From NCBI GenBank assembly GCA_025210775.1, contig JAOARB010000013.1, positions 124,001 through 188,000 on the forward strand: DNA of 64,000 nucleotides, written 5' to 3'. A program made the translations under genes and the position numbers. The notes below the pieces were generated by a model. The model saw only the letters and a program-made list of their open reading frames with translations, did no database searches and was not told the DNA's origin. The stretch's first letter is position 1; each line of letters begins with the position of its first letter. Shown here piece after piece: positions 1-8,960 of the stretch. This DNA is from Prolixibacteraceae bacterium (lineage in GTDB: Bacteria > Bacteroidota > Bacteroidia > Bacteroidales > Prolixibacteraceae).

Positions 1-595
1 TGATGTCACATCTACTTGCCTCATCCATATAAGGAGTAGAGACAAATATCGTTGTACCTTGTTGTTTGTAAGTCTCTAATATATTCCAAAATTCATTACG
101 AGAAACAGGATCTACACCCGTAGTTGGTTCATCTAACAATAACAATGACGGGTTGTCCACTAAGGCACAACATAAAGCCAATTTTTGCTTCATTCCTCCA
201 GATAGTTTCCCTGCCTTACGATTCTTAAATGGCTCTAAATACTTATATATTGGAGCGATAGCCATTTTACAATCATCAAAAGAAGTTCCATGCAAATCCA
301 TAAAGAATTGAAGGTTTTCATAAATTGTCATATCCTTATATAACGAGAATTGACCAGGCATATATCCTAATCGTTTACGAATATCTAAAAAATCACATTT
401 AACATCCATACCATCAATCTCTATTACCCCATTTTCGAGTTTCTGAAGAGTTGCAATTGTTCTTAAAATAGTTGTTTTCCCAGCACCATCGGGACCAATC
501 AATCCAACGATTTCGCCCTTATTGCACTCAATTGAAAAATTATCAACTACTAACTTATCTCCATAAGTTTTTGAGAAATTCTTAATACGTAACAT
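1..595 (-). CDS. ABC transporter ATP-binding protein, YbhF N-half type (partial, C-terminus off left edge)
   Basis: ATPase subunit of an ABC exporter; about 198 N-terminal residues are present and the rest lies beyond the window edge. Visible motifs are Walker A GPDGAGKTT (residues 34-42), signature LSGGMKQ (131-137) and Walker B LLLLDEPTTG (151-160). Two features match the first ATPase half of E. coli YbhF: Asp instead of Asn in Walker A, and Pro where the H-loop His usually stands (STPYMDEA, about 186-193). By family knowledge such a domain is paired with a second, canonical ATPase and YbhS/YbhR-like permeases, expected off the left edge. The ATG at 593-595 shares one base with the stop codon of the HlyD gene (TAATG), so translation is probably coupled. 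Last visible gene of the operon that begins with the TetR-family gene. Confidence 0.93.
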   Translation of the reverse strand, partial: MLRIKNFSKTYGDKLVVDNFSIECNKGEIVGLIGPDGAGKTTILRTIATLQKLENGVIEIDGMDVKCDFLDIRKRLGYMPGQFSLYKDMTIYENLQFFMDLHGTSFDDCKMAIAPIYKYLEPFKNRKAGKLSGGMKQKLALCCALVDNPSLLLLDEPTTGVDPVSRNEFWNILETYKQQGTTIFVSTPYMDEASRCDI

Positions 596-1482
596 TATAA
601 TGATTTATTAAAGCTACATTCTCCAGGCATTCCAATCTTAATTTCTTTATCCTTATTTTCAACACGTATTTTAACGGCATACACTTGCGCAATCCTCTCT
701 TCCTTAGTTTGAATTGTTTTCGGGGTAAATTCTGCCTTTGAAGAAATCCATTCAACAACTCCAGAGACATGTTTAATTTTATTATCACAGTCATAACCAA
801 TTGAAACACGATCTCCTAGTTTAACTTTTGCCAATTGGCCTCCACTTATATAAACACGTAAAACCAAATACTCCAAATTTGCAATTTTATCTATAGGGTT
901 CCCAAGTCGTACATATTCAGATATTTCACGGTATCTATTCAAAAGTGTAGCATTCTCTGGAGAAACAATAAAACAACGATCTCTTTTATTCTTTAATAAA
1001 GAATATTCATTCAATAAATTAATTTTCTCTTTTTCAAGCTCTTTTAGTTTAAGCTTTTGCTGTAATATGTTATTATTTAGTAATACAACTTTTAGATCCG
1101 ACTTCTCCTTCTGCTCCTCAGTTGCAACATTATTATCAAATAATTTATGAATTCGTATCTTCTCATTATTGGCAACCATTAGCTCATGTATGAGGTTAGA
1201 TAGAAATAACTTTATACCTTTTTCTTTTAATTGAATCGTTTCCTGCTGATTAATTAATTGTTTTATTTTAATACATATATCGGTAGTATCAACAATTGCA
1301 AGAGTATCTCCTTTGGATATCTTTTGACCTTCTCTTTTTAATAGCGAAACAATAGTACCACTAGTTTGACTTGACAATATAATTTCTGTTGCTTCAAAAT
1401 TACCATAAGCATCCACCTCTTTTCGTTCACGAGTACATGAAAAAAGAGACAACATTAAGCATATTAGAACGTACTTTTTCAT
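595..1482 (-). CDS. HlyD/MFP-family periplasmic adaptor lipoprotein
   Basis: Periplasmic adaptor that would link the ABC exporter to the TolC-like channel. 295 residues. It begins with a short lipoprotein signal (MKKYVLICLMLSLFSC, Cys16 as lipidation site). A lipoyl-like half follows (around 28-65, VSLLKREGQKISKGDTL), then a long charged alpha-helical hairpin (about 75-165) and a second beta region ending in a barrel segment (VYAVKIRVENKDKEIKIGMPGECSF), as in HlyD/YbhG proteins. Three bases separate it from the TolC-like gene upstream and it overlaps the ATPase gene by one base. Its place in this gene order supports a drug or small-molecule exporter; the substrate cannot be told. Confidence 0.92.
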   Translation of the reverse strand: MKKYVLICLMLSLFSCTRERKEVDAYGNFEATEIILSSQTSGTIVSLLKREGQKISKGDTLAIVDTTDICIKIKQLINQQETIQLKEKGIKLFLSNLIHELMVANNEKIRIHKLFDNNVATEEQKEKSDLKVVLLNNNILQQKLKLKELEKEKINLLNEYSLLKNKRDRCFIVSPENATLLNRYREISEYVRLGNPIDKIANLEYLVLRVYISGGQLAKVKLGDRVSIGYDCDNKIKHVSGVVEWISSKAEFTPKTIQTKEERIAQVYAVKIRVENKDKEIKIGMPGECSFNKSL

Positions 1483-1485
1483 TTG

Positions 1486-2748
1486 TTATGATTGTTTTAA
1501 AAATCGATTATACTTTAGAGTTGCCTCTATTTTTTGTATTAGATGCAGTTCTTTATGAATCTTTGCATCAGTTACATTATTCATTCCATCAATATAAATA
1601 GAGAAGGGTATGGTTCGTAACAACCATTGCTTCTTAAGATCTACTGCAATCTTTTCACGTAAAGAAATAATCTTATTATCTTTGATTATCTGCTTCTTAA
1701 TACTATTAATATTTCCTAATAATTCGACTTCATGAGCTTCTCTTATTTGCTTTTTCTGATCTATTCTAGCTTCATATAATGATACATTTAAACGATTAAT
1801 CATTCTTTTCCTTTCATTATTATTCCAATCAAAAGGCTTCCATACTAAAGCAAGCCCCACTGCATAATAAGGTGTAGCTGAATTATCCATAAAATTTAAT
1901 CCAGGCTTTCCATATCCTGCTTTTCCCCAAATATTGATTTTAGGAACCAATTGTCTACGAACAAGTTTATTCTGAAAATTATACTGATCTTGCTGTAGTC
2001 TTAAAAACAAAATATCATTTGGAATAGAATGACTTGAACAAAGCTCAATACTTGGATAAATAAAATGATCCTCTTCTAAAGAGATTTTGTTTCCACAAAG
2101 TACACTCAAGACTCTACATAATGAGTGGTATTCATCTTGATATTTATCTCTTTCTTGCGAACATACCAGTAGTTGTACTTCAATCTCATGTTTTTGAAAC
2201 CTCAATGCTTTTCCTTGTGCGACACAAGTATTAACCTCCTTTAATATAGTCATTAATGTATGATATTGCTGCTGAAATAAAGCACACTTCTGTTGAGATA
2301 AAAGTATTTGACAATATAATAACTCAATCTGTTCCTCTAGTTTCACAAGTTCCATTTCTATTGTAAGTTGCGAAATAGAGTCATTCAATAACAACATATC
2401 TTGTTGTATTTCTTTAATACCACCATCATATAAAGATTGATGCATCTCTACAAATAGACTATACTGCTCTTTTGTTAACTCCGGGAAAGTAAATGAGGCT
2501 GTAGAAATATCCAGATGTGGAACGTCAGACAAATATTTAACTTCCGAATTTAAAGCTATAGATGGATACTTTTTATAATGAATGAGGTCCCTACTCTTAG
2601 TATAAATCTGACGATACAACTCCTGTGATCTCAATATAGGATAAACTTGTCTTGACCAAGTCTGACAATCATCTAATGTAATATCCTTAGCTGCTAAAGG
2701 TGATACAATATGCAATAACAGTACTGTAATCATTATTAACCTTCTCAT
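1486..2748 (-). CDS. TolC-family outer membrane efflux protein
   Basis: Outer-membrane channel of the tripartite exporter. 420 residues with a cleavable signal peptide (MRRLIMITVLLLHIVSPLAA, then KDITLDDC). The rest has the TolC family pattern of long amphipathic helices in two repeats, with Gln/Glu/Leu-rich stretches at about 105-215 and 325-410, and strand segments such as NIWGKAGYGKPGLNF at about 275-290. Starts one base after the stop codon of the TetR-family gene and is followed after three bases by the HlyD gene, so it is the second gene of the operon. Family assignment rests on architecture and context more than on any single motif. Confidence 0.9.
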   Translation of the reverse strand: MRRLIMITVLLLHIVSPLAAKDITLDDCQTWSRQVYPILRSQELYRQIYTKSRDLIHYKKYPSIALNSEVKYLSDVPHLDISTASFTFPELTKEQYSLFVEMHQSLYDGGIKEIQQDMLLLNDSISQLTIEMELVKLEEQIELLYCQILLSQQKCALFQQQYHTLMTILKEVNTCVAQGKALRFQKHEIEVQLLVCSQERDKYQDEYHSLCRVLSVLCGNKISLEEDHFIYPSIELCSSHSIPNDILFLRLQQDQYNFQNKLVRRQLVPKINIWGKAGYGKPGLNFMDNSATPYYAVGLALVWKPFDWNNNERKRMINRLNVSLYEARIDQKKQIREAHEVELLGNINSIKKQIIKDNKIISLREKIAVDLKKQWLLRTIPFSIYIDGMNNVTDAKIHKELHLIQKIEATLKYNRFLKQS

Positions 2749-2749
2749 A

Positions 2750-3337
2750 TTATTTCAATGAATTTTTTAAAACATCTGAAATTACTCGTGGTCTATCCTC
2801 AATAAATCGATCAAATTGATAATCACTTTGATCAAAAAACAACCTATTCAATAGAGGCTTAGCTAAAAATGGGAATACAGACATGGATATTACATTAACC
2901 AAAAAATGAGCAGATGTGTCAAGATGCTCTAAATCAGTAAGGTCTAATTGATTCTGTATGTTGATAATTCGATCCTTATACTTATTTATGGCACGAATCA
3001 ATCGATCAGGATCTTCATGAATTTCGTTCAAAAAAAACAACGGTAATTTTGGATACTCTTTTATCATCATAGAATACATCTCTACAATATTCTTAATTTT
3101 TGATTCAACATCAGATTCAGATTCTATTATTGTAATAATATTCTTGACAATCTCTTCTATTATCTCCTGAACGACATGTACATATAATTTCTCCTTACTC
3201 CTGTAATAATAATGTAGTAACGCTTTATTAATACCAGCAGCATCTGCAATTGCTTGCATTCTTGCACCGGCAAAACCTTGACTAATGAATATTTCTTTTG
3301 ATTTCGCGATAATAATTTGTTCAATTTTTTCAGTCAT
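2750..3337 (-). CDS. TetR/AcrR-family transcriptional regulator
   Basis: Likely repressor of its own efflux operon. 195 residues, the usual TetR length. The N-terminal helix-turn-helix is clear at about residues 5-50 (AKSKEIFISQGFAGARMQAI, then AGINKALLHYYYRSKEKLY), including the typical LHYYYRSKEKLY end of the recognition helix. The C-terminal part is an all-helical ligand/dimer domain with no recognisable effector signature. First gene of the operon, with the channel gene beginning one base after its stop. Its upstream region carries several palindromes that could be its operators. Confidence 0.95.
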   Translation of the reverse strand: MTEKIEQIIIAKSKEIFISQGFAGARMQAIADAAGINKALLHYYYRSKEKLYVHVVQEIIEEIVKNIITIIESESDVESKIKNIVEMYSMMIKEYPKLPLFFLNEIHEDPDRLIRAINKYKDRIINIQNQLDLTDLEHLDTSAHFLVNVISMSVFPFLAKPLLNRLFFDQSDYQFDRFIEDRPRVISDVLKNSLK

Positions 3338-3343
3338 AACATC

Positions 3344-3436
3344 TTAACCATTTAGTTAAACCATATGGTAAACTTAGTAAATAAATTCAATAATCGCAGA
3401 TATTAGATTGCAAACATTCAACTAATCATTTAGTTG
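3344..3436 (-). promoter_or_regulatory. Candidate operators for the TetR-family regulator
   Basis: Just upstream of the start codon at 3337 lie three palindromes: TTAAC-n6-GTTAA at 3344-3359, the 10-bp palindrome ACCATATGGT at 3360-3369, and CAACTAA-TCAT-TTAGTTG at 3419-3436. The word CATTTAGTT occurs at 3349-3357 and 3428-3436, with a near copy TATTTAGTT just beyond. Repeated, two-fold symmetric sites directly in front of a self-regulated efflux operon are typical TetR operator layout. Binding itself is inferred. Confidence 0.55.
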
Positions 3437-3604
3437 TAGACTATTTAGTTTTACAAAATACTTTAATAATCAAGGAAGAAACAATCAACGGAGATAGCGA
3501 ACAATAAAGTTCATTGTAGATTTTAGAATGATTTGTAGACAAGTAATTAAAAAGAAGATAAACTATTTTTTTTAACACATCTAGATAAATGAAATTGGCA
3601 GTAA

Positions 3605-3653
3605 AAACTTTTCTCTCTAAGAATATTCAAAATATTCTTAGAGAGAAAAGTTT
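3605..3653. repeat. Perfect 23-bp inverted repeat, 3-nt loop
   Basis: Arms 3605-3627 and 3631-3653 are exact reverse complements around the loop CAA. The arm core is TTTTCTCTCTAAGAATATT. Both flanking genes start, rather than end, toward this region, so it does not look like the terminator of either. Confidence 0.85.
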
Positions 3654-3663
3654 AAAAGGGATG

Positions 3664-3696
3664 ATAAGTATAACATTTATGATCGATTATACTTAT
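3664..3696. repeat. 10-bp inverted repeat next to the 23-bp hairpin
   Basis: ATAAGTATAA (3664-3673) and TTATACTTAT (3687-3696) are exact reverse complements around a 13-nt loop, only 10 nt from the larger hairpin at 3605-3653. It is AT-only in its stem, so it is weak by itself. Confidence 0.55.
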
Positions 3697-3983
3697 AGCC
3701 CATTAATATCACACAAACACTTTTGAGTAAAACTAAAATTGAAGAGAAACTAAACTTTCACATCGTATGTAAATGAACTAACAGAATTGAAATATCACCA
3801 AAATAATAAAGGTTCGCAAAAGATGCTATGGTGCTTATTTAATTCTAATTAAAAAGAAAATAACGAGTTAGGAATTATGGTTTAAGAAGTTGCTTTAAGT
3901 AAACATTTTCAAAGTCATTTTTAATCCTTTCATCCACAAATAAAAAAACTCTAAATATGCCAAAGCACAAATGTTACTAACAA

Positions 3984-4985
3984 ATGTATCATTTGGCATT
4001 GTTTTTAAGACTTATGAGATATAACTCAACAAGTTATTTTTATTTTAATAATAATCTAATTTACCAGATGACAATAAGTAATATTAAAAAGGGCATCGAA
4101 TACGCTAAACATGGATACAGGGAGTATGGTTCTCACTATAGAAAGAACCAAATAAAGAAAATTGCATTTCACACTTCTATCAATCCCCGATTTACAAAAT
4201 GGTGGTTTGATTATATCAATCATGGAAAGTGCAAGGAAATTTTCCAATATCGTCCATTAATGTATATAAAGCCATATAGGGTATATATATCGACCAAATG
4301 GAAACGAAAAGAGCGTATCAAAGTAATTATGGACTCATATCTATTCCTGTCCAGATATCCCCATTTATATAATAAATACCTTACAAACATAGAAGGAGTG
4401 GTATTGTCAAGGATAGATCTCGGAGAGGAAACAAATGCAGAAATAAGATTCTGGTATGATGATCAATTCCGAAAAGAAGGAGAATTTGTACTTACATTAT
4501 ACAGTGAAAAGTATGGAGGAAAGATTATCTCAACGGGATTTTCAGTAATTAAAAATGAATCTGTTTGGGATTGCCTCGTTGGATGTGTTCAATCTCATGG
4601 TAATGTAGCAGAAAAAGAACTTCTAAAAAAGATTCAAAAAAAGATGCATGGAATGAGACCTAAAGCATTATTAATGTATGCATTACAGTCATTTGCTCAT
4701 AATAGTGGTTGTAATTCGATAAAATGTATTAGTGACAAATACCACTCATATAGAAAAAAACATTTTATACATCTTCCATATATTCATACAATTCATTTTA
4801 ATTATGACGAATTTTGGAAAGAGGTAGGTGCTATAAGATATGATGATCAGTGGTTTTCCTTAAAAACATCTCCAACACCGAATAAAGACCTTAGTGAAAT
4901 TAAATCTAAGAAGAGAGCCATGTATAGGCGTAGATATGCTATGTTAGAGCAAATAAATAGTGATATCGTAACCCAAATTAATTAA
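3984..4985 (+). CDS. DUF535 family protein (VirK/YbjX-like)
   Basis: 333 residues, close to the length of E. coli YbjX and Shigella VirK. The family signature is in the C-terminal third: MRPKALLMYALQSFAHNSG followed by ISDKYHSYRKK (about 230-262), then NYDEFWKEVGA and a closing phenylalanine-rich segment (WFSL). The N-terminal part is basic and aromatic (HYRKNQIKKIAFHTSINPRF). The biochemical activity of the family is not established; enterobacterial relatives are linked to envelope stress and virulence protein localisation. No signal peptide, so probably cytosolic or membrane-associated. It stands alone, divergent from the efflux operon, and follows a hairpin-rich leader of about 650 nt. Confidence 0.88.
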   Translation: MYHLALFLRLMRYNSTSYFYFNNNLIYQMTISNIKKGIEYAKHGYREYGSHYRKNQIKKIAFHTSINPRFTKWWFDYINHGKCKEIFQYRPLMYIKPYRVYISTKWKRKERIKVIMDSYLFLSRYPHLYNKYLTNIEGVVLSRIDLGEETNAEIRFWYDDQFRKEGEFVLTLYSEKYGGKIISTGFSVIKNESVWDCLVGCVQSHGNVAEKELLKKIQKKMHGMRPKALLMYALQSFAHNSGCNSIKCISDKYHSYRKKHFIHLPYIHTIHFNYDEFWKEVGAIRYDDQWFSLKTSPTPNKDLSEIKSKKRAMYRRRYAMLEQINSDIVTQIN

Positions 4986-5073
4986 AATTACTTTCCCCCT
5001 TTAGAGTGACTGTATTTATATCGCCTTAAATCATTACCCCCAATACAGCACTAAAGCCCCCACTTCAGAAATA

Positions 5074-5092
5074 AACCCTTCTGGAAAGGGTT
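5074..5092 (+). terminator. Weak hairpin terminator after the DUF535-like gene
   Basis: AACCCTT (5074-5080) pairs with AAGGGTT (5086-5092) around CTGGA; only ATTTCA follows, so the T tract is poor. Confidence 0.35.
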
Positions 5093-5713
5093 ATTTCACA
5101 ATATTATAGACAATAGAGTCCTCGTAATCACCCCCCCAATATATTTCACTCCATTAAGTTTGGTCTATATATCAATACTGATTGACTATAAACCTTTTAC
5201 ATAAAAAAGGCATTAATAGGGCTTTTAAAAGCATTTGCAGCAAATTATGAGTAGAAGTTAAATAAGCTTTTACAATAACTTTTCTGTTCAATATAAAGAG
5301 CAATCAGCTACACTCATTATTCTTATATAACTTCATACTATAACTAATAATAACACACCTGCAGTCTGTCATTTTGTCATTATACTACAAATAATTTATT
5401 CATACGAACTTTCCTTGTGTTATAACAATAAGTTATAGTGCAGTTTATTGTTATATGAATATTTATTCACAAAACAATAGGCATTTATTACAAATATCCT
5501 CAACCAACCTCAACAGCATAAAAGAGTATAGCGATAAACCCTTATTCAAAGATAAAAAGAGGTTCTCTGATTCTATTATTCCTGATAAATTATGAACACG
5601 AAAATAGGTTACTACTCTAGCCACTCTTCATCTACAATGAAAATTTACTAGAACAACAACCCTATAAATAATAGAAGAATAATTTACTTAATGGGAACTC
5701 TTAGATTCTTCTT

Positions 5714-5773
5714 CCCTACCCCAACTATTAATAATATTAAGAGATAAAAAGCAACAAAAATATTGGGGAGGGG
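5714..5773 (-). terminator. Possible terminator of the serine hydrolase gene
   Basis: CCCTACCCCAA (5714-5724) and TTGGGGAGGGG (5763-5773) pair over CCCCAA/TTGGGG plus a GC-rich extension, with a long AT-rich loop. It lies 25 nt beyond the stop codon at 5798 on the minus strand. The T tract is poor. Confidence 0.35.
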
Positions 5774-5797
5774 ACAATAAGCAATCTTGATTGAAAA

Positions 5798-7129
5798 TTA
5801 AAAGTAGAAAGTTTTGGTAGACGATTTCTTTTTCGATTTGCGAGTCTTCCTTTTTTGTGACGAAGGATCTGAAAGATCTAGATTACGTTCCAGACTAGAC
5901 ATTAATGAACTAAGATCTCGAGAAAAACGTGGACCTTTCCAACTGTTAGTATTGGTAATAATAGCATATGAAATTCCATTTTTTTGTTGTTTCATCAATG
6001 CTTGTGTTCCTGGCATACTTCCAGTACGAAACAGATCTCCATTATAGTCAATTCCTCTCCAACCTAAAGGATCAAATCCTTTTCTTGGAGTGGCCATTTT
6101 TTTTGTAAACTTTTTAGAAATTATATCTGGATAATTCTCTTTACCATCCACAGAAAGAGATAACAATAATAAATCCGTAGCTGAAGCTATCCATCCTCCA
6201 GCAGAACTCAATAGTGAAATATTATTTCCTCCATTAGATTTATACAACATACGAGGAGAACCATCATAAGCCATTACCTCAAAAGATCCTTCAGGCTCAT
6301 AATAATTTGTTTCATTCTCAAAACGAAGATCAGCAAACCCTTCTCCGATTTTCATATCAACGATACCAGAAGGATATAAGATATATTTATTAATATAATT
6401 CTCATACGGCATTCCTGTTACCCTCTCAATAATCTGTCCTAAAATAAAATAACCAAGATTAGAATAACAACAGCGCGTACCTGGTGTAAAATGAAGTCTT
6501 CTTGATGTAACAAATTTAAGCATCGATTGACTATCACAAGGAGGTGTTTTTCCCACCTTATGTGCAACAGCCAACGTATTAAACATTGGATCACCGTATC
6601 TTTGTGTCCAACCTCCCGAATGTTCTAAAAGATGACGAATGGTAATCTTAGTAATTCTTTTATCTCTATAAGGCATATAAACAGTATCATTCAATATACC
6701 ATCTTCACCAAATACATTCTGATCTATATTAAGTTTCTTTTCATCACATAAGCGACCAATACCAATAGCTGTAACTAATTTTGATATACTTGCAATGCGA
6801 AATAATGTTGAAGGTTGAACAGAATCTTTTTTTAATGTGTCCACTACACCAAAGCCACGAGAATAAACAACTTTACCATCTTTAGCAAAAGCTAAAGACA
6901 ATCCATGCATCTCCTCTCTTTCCATAAATCGAGATACAATACGATCAATCTTTCTTTGATCAATCGTTGAAACATTCAATGGGGAAGTAATATAAGACGC
7001 CGATGAACTTAATTTATTTGAATACACAACCTCATCTTCTGTACTTGAAAAGAATAAACAAGGGTACAGTAGAAAAATAAAGAAAAATGTACTAAACAAT
7101 AATTTATTATACGGTTGTCTTTTACTCAT
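5798..7129 (-). CDS. Serine hydrolase, beta-lactamase / class C PBP fold (EstB-like)
   Basis: Exported member of the serine beta-lactamase-like superfamily. 443 residues with an N-terminal hydrophobic signal or anchor segment (about 9-28). The catalytic SxxK motif is Ser114-Ile-Ser-Lys117 (FRIASISK), and the YxN-type motif is Tyr222-Ser-Asn224 (CCYSNLGYFILG). The third motif, normally K/H-T-G, reads Arg368-Thr-Gly (LFRTGSMPGT). This pattern occurs in esterases and peptidases of the fold and argues against a true penicillin-hydrolysing role. The C-terminal 20 residues are very basic (QKRKTRKSKKKSS). Single-gene unit with its own TATATTTG promoter word upstream. Substrate unknown. Confidence 0.9.
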   Translation of the reverse strand: MSKRQPYNKLLFSTFFFIFLLYPCLFFSSTEDEVVYSNKLSSSASYITSPLNVSTIDQRKIDRIVSRFMEREEMHGLSLAFAKDGKVVYSRGFGVVDTLKKDSVQPSTLFRIASISKLVTAIGIGRLCDEKKLNIDQNVFGEDGILNDTVYMPYRDKRITKITIRHLLEHSGGWTQRYGDPMFNTLAVAHKVGKTPPCDSQSMLKFVTSRRLHFTPGTRCCYSNLGYFILGQIIERVTGMPYENYINKYILYPSGIVDMKIGEGFADLRFENETNYYEPEGSFEVMAYDGSPRMLYKSNGGNNISLLSSAGGWIASATDLLLLSLSVDGKENYPDIISKKFTKKMATPRKGFDPLGWRGIDYNGDLFRTGSMPGTQALMKQQKNGISYAIITNTNSWKGPRFSRDLSSLMSSLERNLDLSDPSSQKRKTRKSKKKSSTKTFYF

Positions 7130-7150
7130 ATTTGCGTTCTAGTGGAACAA

Positions 7151-7175
7151 GGGAACAAATATACTATTTATTCCC
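7151..7175 (-). promoter_or_regulatory. -7 promoter element of the serine hydrolase gene inside a palindrome
   Basis: On the minus strand TATATTTG (7156-7163) lies 27 nt from the start codon at 7129 and fits the Bacteroidetes -7 consensus TAnnTTTG. It sits inside an imperfect palindrome, GGGAA-c-AAATA-tac-TATTT-a-TTCCC (7151-7175), which may be an operator or a weak terminator of the pyrD transcript. Confidence 0.5.
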
Positions 7176-7189
7176 TTATTTCATAATTT

Positions 7190-8104
7190 TTATAGGATAA
7201 GACCACCAATCAATTCTTTTGTTGAATTCATTTGGTTCTCTTCCATATACTGTTTTATTCCCTCAACAACCTTAACTGTTACTTGAGGATCAATAAAATT
7301 AGCTGTTCCCAATTGAACCGCTGAAGCTCCTGCAAGAAGAAATTCTATAGCATCTTCAGCATTCATTATTCCACCTAATCCTACAACTGGTATTTTAACG
7401 CTATTAGCAACCTGCCAAACCATTCTTAAAGCAACCGGTTTAACAGCAGGTCCTGATAATCCACCAGTAACAGTAGATAGTAGAGGCTTACGACTCTTTG
7501 CATCTACGGCCATTCCCAAAAGAGTATTGATTAATGAAACAGAATCTGCTCCAGCAGCCTCAACACTTTTTGCTATTTCAGTAATATCTGTAACATTTGG
7601 CGATAATTTAACCATCAAATGTTTTGAATAAGCCTTTCTTACGGCACTAACAACCTCTGAAGCAGAAGCACAACTAGTACCAAAAGCCATTCCACCCTCT
7701 TTAACATTAGGACATGAAATGTTAAGCTCTATAGCACTAATACCATCTAACCCCTCTAAATGTTCAGTACAAGCCACATAATCTTCGATAGTCGAGCCTG
7801 AAACATTCACAATTACCTTAGAATTATATTTAAGAAGTGTAGGATAAATATGATCTACAAAATATTTCACTCCTTTATTCTGAAGCCCTACCGCATTAAG
7901 CATACCTGATGGTGTTTCAGCCATACGAGGGTAAGGATTCCCCTCTCTATGATTTAAGGTCGTTCCTTTAACAATAAATCCTCCAAGACGATTTAAATCA
8001 ATAAAATCATCAAATTCAGTACCATATCCAAATGTTCCTGAAGCAGTAAGTACTGGATTATCTAATACAAGATTATTTCCTAAATCAACTTTTAAATCTA
8101 CCAT
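7190..8104 (-). CDS. pyrD: Dihydroorotate dehydrogenase, type 1B catalytic subunit
   Basis: FMN enzyme of pyrimidine synthesis oxidising dihydroorotate to orotate, acting with PyrK in the cytosol and using NAD+ as final acceptor. 304 residues, the normal length for type 1B. Motifs seen are the N-terminal [11 protein letters not shown] (18-28), NVSGST (100-105), and [13 protein letters not shown] (126-138) with Cys131 at the place of the catalytic base that distinguishes class 1 enzymes from the Ser-using class 2. Phosphate-binding glycine stretches [11 protein letters not shown] and [13 protein letters not shown] are near the C-terminus. It overlaps pyrK by 7 bases, so the two are co-translated. 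Confidence 0.97.
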   Translation of the reverse strand: MVDLKVDLGNNLVLDNPVLTASGTFGYGTEFDDFIDLNRLGGFIVKGTTLNHREGNPYPRMAETPSGMLNAVGLQNKGVKYFVDHIYPTLLKYNSKVIVNVSGSTIEDYVACTEHLEGLDGISAIELNISCPNVKEGGMAFGTSCASASEVVSAVRKAYSKHLMVKLSPNVTDITEIAKSVEAAGADSVSLINTLLGMAVDAKSRKPLLSTVTGGLSGPAVKPVALRMVWQVANSVKIPVVGLGGIMNAEDAIEFLLAGASAVQLGTANFIDPQVTVKVVEGIKQYMEENQMNSTKELIGGLIL

Positions 8105-8871
8105 TTTAAATCATTAATATTAAAGATTGGACCATCTGAACATACACACTTATGACCTTTTTGGGTATCTGTAACACAGCACAAACAAACGCCGAAGCCA
8201 CATCCCATCATATTTTCCAACGACACTTCGCAGGTAACATTCTTCTCTTTTGCAAGTTTAGCGATACTTTTCATCATTGGTTCTGGACCACAGCAATAGA
8301 TCATGTCAACACTATCCAATTCTTCTTTCATAAAAGAGTGATCGGTAACGTATCCTTTTTCACCAACAGTACCATCTTCAGTTGTAGTTAATACAGTACC
8401 TAATTTCTCATAACGATCTAAAAGAATCTGATCTTTACCAGCTCTTGATCCCAATAGAATGTTAATATCATCTGTAATAGGCTTAATTTTCTTAGCTAAA
8501 TAAAGCATTGGAGCGATACCAACCCCACCACCAACTAAAAGAACTTTTTGTCCTGCTTGAGGTAGAGTAAATGAATTACCAAGAGGATAAATAGTATCTA
8601 CACTATCTCCACATTCAATCTGTTGTAACGCACAACTTCCTGGGCCTACAGCTTTAATTAAAACATCAAGGGTATCATTTTCATGGTCTACATCATGAAT
8701 TGAGAATGGACGACGTAAAAAAACATCTTTTGATTTTTCTACATTAATAGAGAGGAATTGACCTGCTTGAATATCTACAAGAGGAACAGGAGATTTAAGC
8801 GACAATATAAAGTTGTCATCATTTACAATCTCTTTTTTTAAAACAACAAGTCGTTGAACGGTCTTATTCAT
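8098..8871 (-). CDS. pyrK: Dihydroorotate dehydrogenase B electron-transfer subunit
   Basis: FAD and [2Fe-2S] subunit that passes electrons from PyrD to NAD+. 257 residues. The FAD-binding motif RRPFSI is at 53-58, the NAD-binding glycine motif GGGVGIAP at 114-121, and CGPEPMM at 194-200. The C-terminal cluster of cysteines (C224, C229, C231/C232, C242/C244 in CGFGVCLCC and [11 protein letters not shown]) is the iron-sulfur ligand set. Located directly upstream of pyrD with a 7-base overlap, which is the standard Gram-positive/Bacteroidetes type 1B arrangement. Confidence 0.97.
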   Translation of the reverse strand: MNKTVQRLVVLKKEIVNDDNFILSLKSPVPLVDIQAGQFLSINVEKSKDVFLRRPFSIHDVDHENDTLDVLIKAVGPGSCALQQIECGDSVDTIYPLGNSFTLPQAGQKVLLVGGGVGIAPMLYLAKKIKPITDDINILLGSRAGKDQILLDRYEKLGTVLTTTEDGTVGEKGYVTDHSFMKEELDSVDMIYCCGPEPMMKSIAKLAKEKNVTCEVSLENMMGCGFGVCLCCVTDTQKGHKCVCSDGPIFNINDLKW

Positions 8872-8960
8872 TCGAAAATTTTTGAAATATAAGTATATAT
8901 CATTTCTACTATTAATGACAGTAGAATTCTTCTTTTCGAAATACGAATATACATCTTTTT

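Larger units (their letters stand above)
3338..3983. other. Gene-free divergent region with two adjacent hairpins
   Basis: Intergenic stretch between the divergent TetR operon and the DUF535-like gene. It holds the operator-like palindromes near its left end and two strong inverted repeats at 3605-3653 and 3664-3696 in its middle. No convincing reading frame was seen. Bases 3700-3983 show nothing else recognisable. Confidence 0.7.
4986..5797. other. Gene-free region
   Basis: About 810 bp between a plus- and a minus-strand gene that converge here. It contains a weak hairpin at 5074-5092 after the DUF535-like gene, an exact 11-bp inverted repeat TATAACAATAA/TTATTGTTATA at 5421-5431 and 5445-5455, and a long CCCCAA/TTGGGG hairpin at 5714-5773 before the end of the serine hydrolase gene. 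No reading frame of merit was found. It may hold decayed sequence. Confidence 0.6.
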
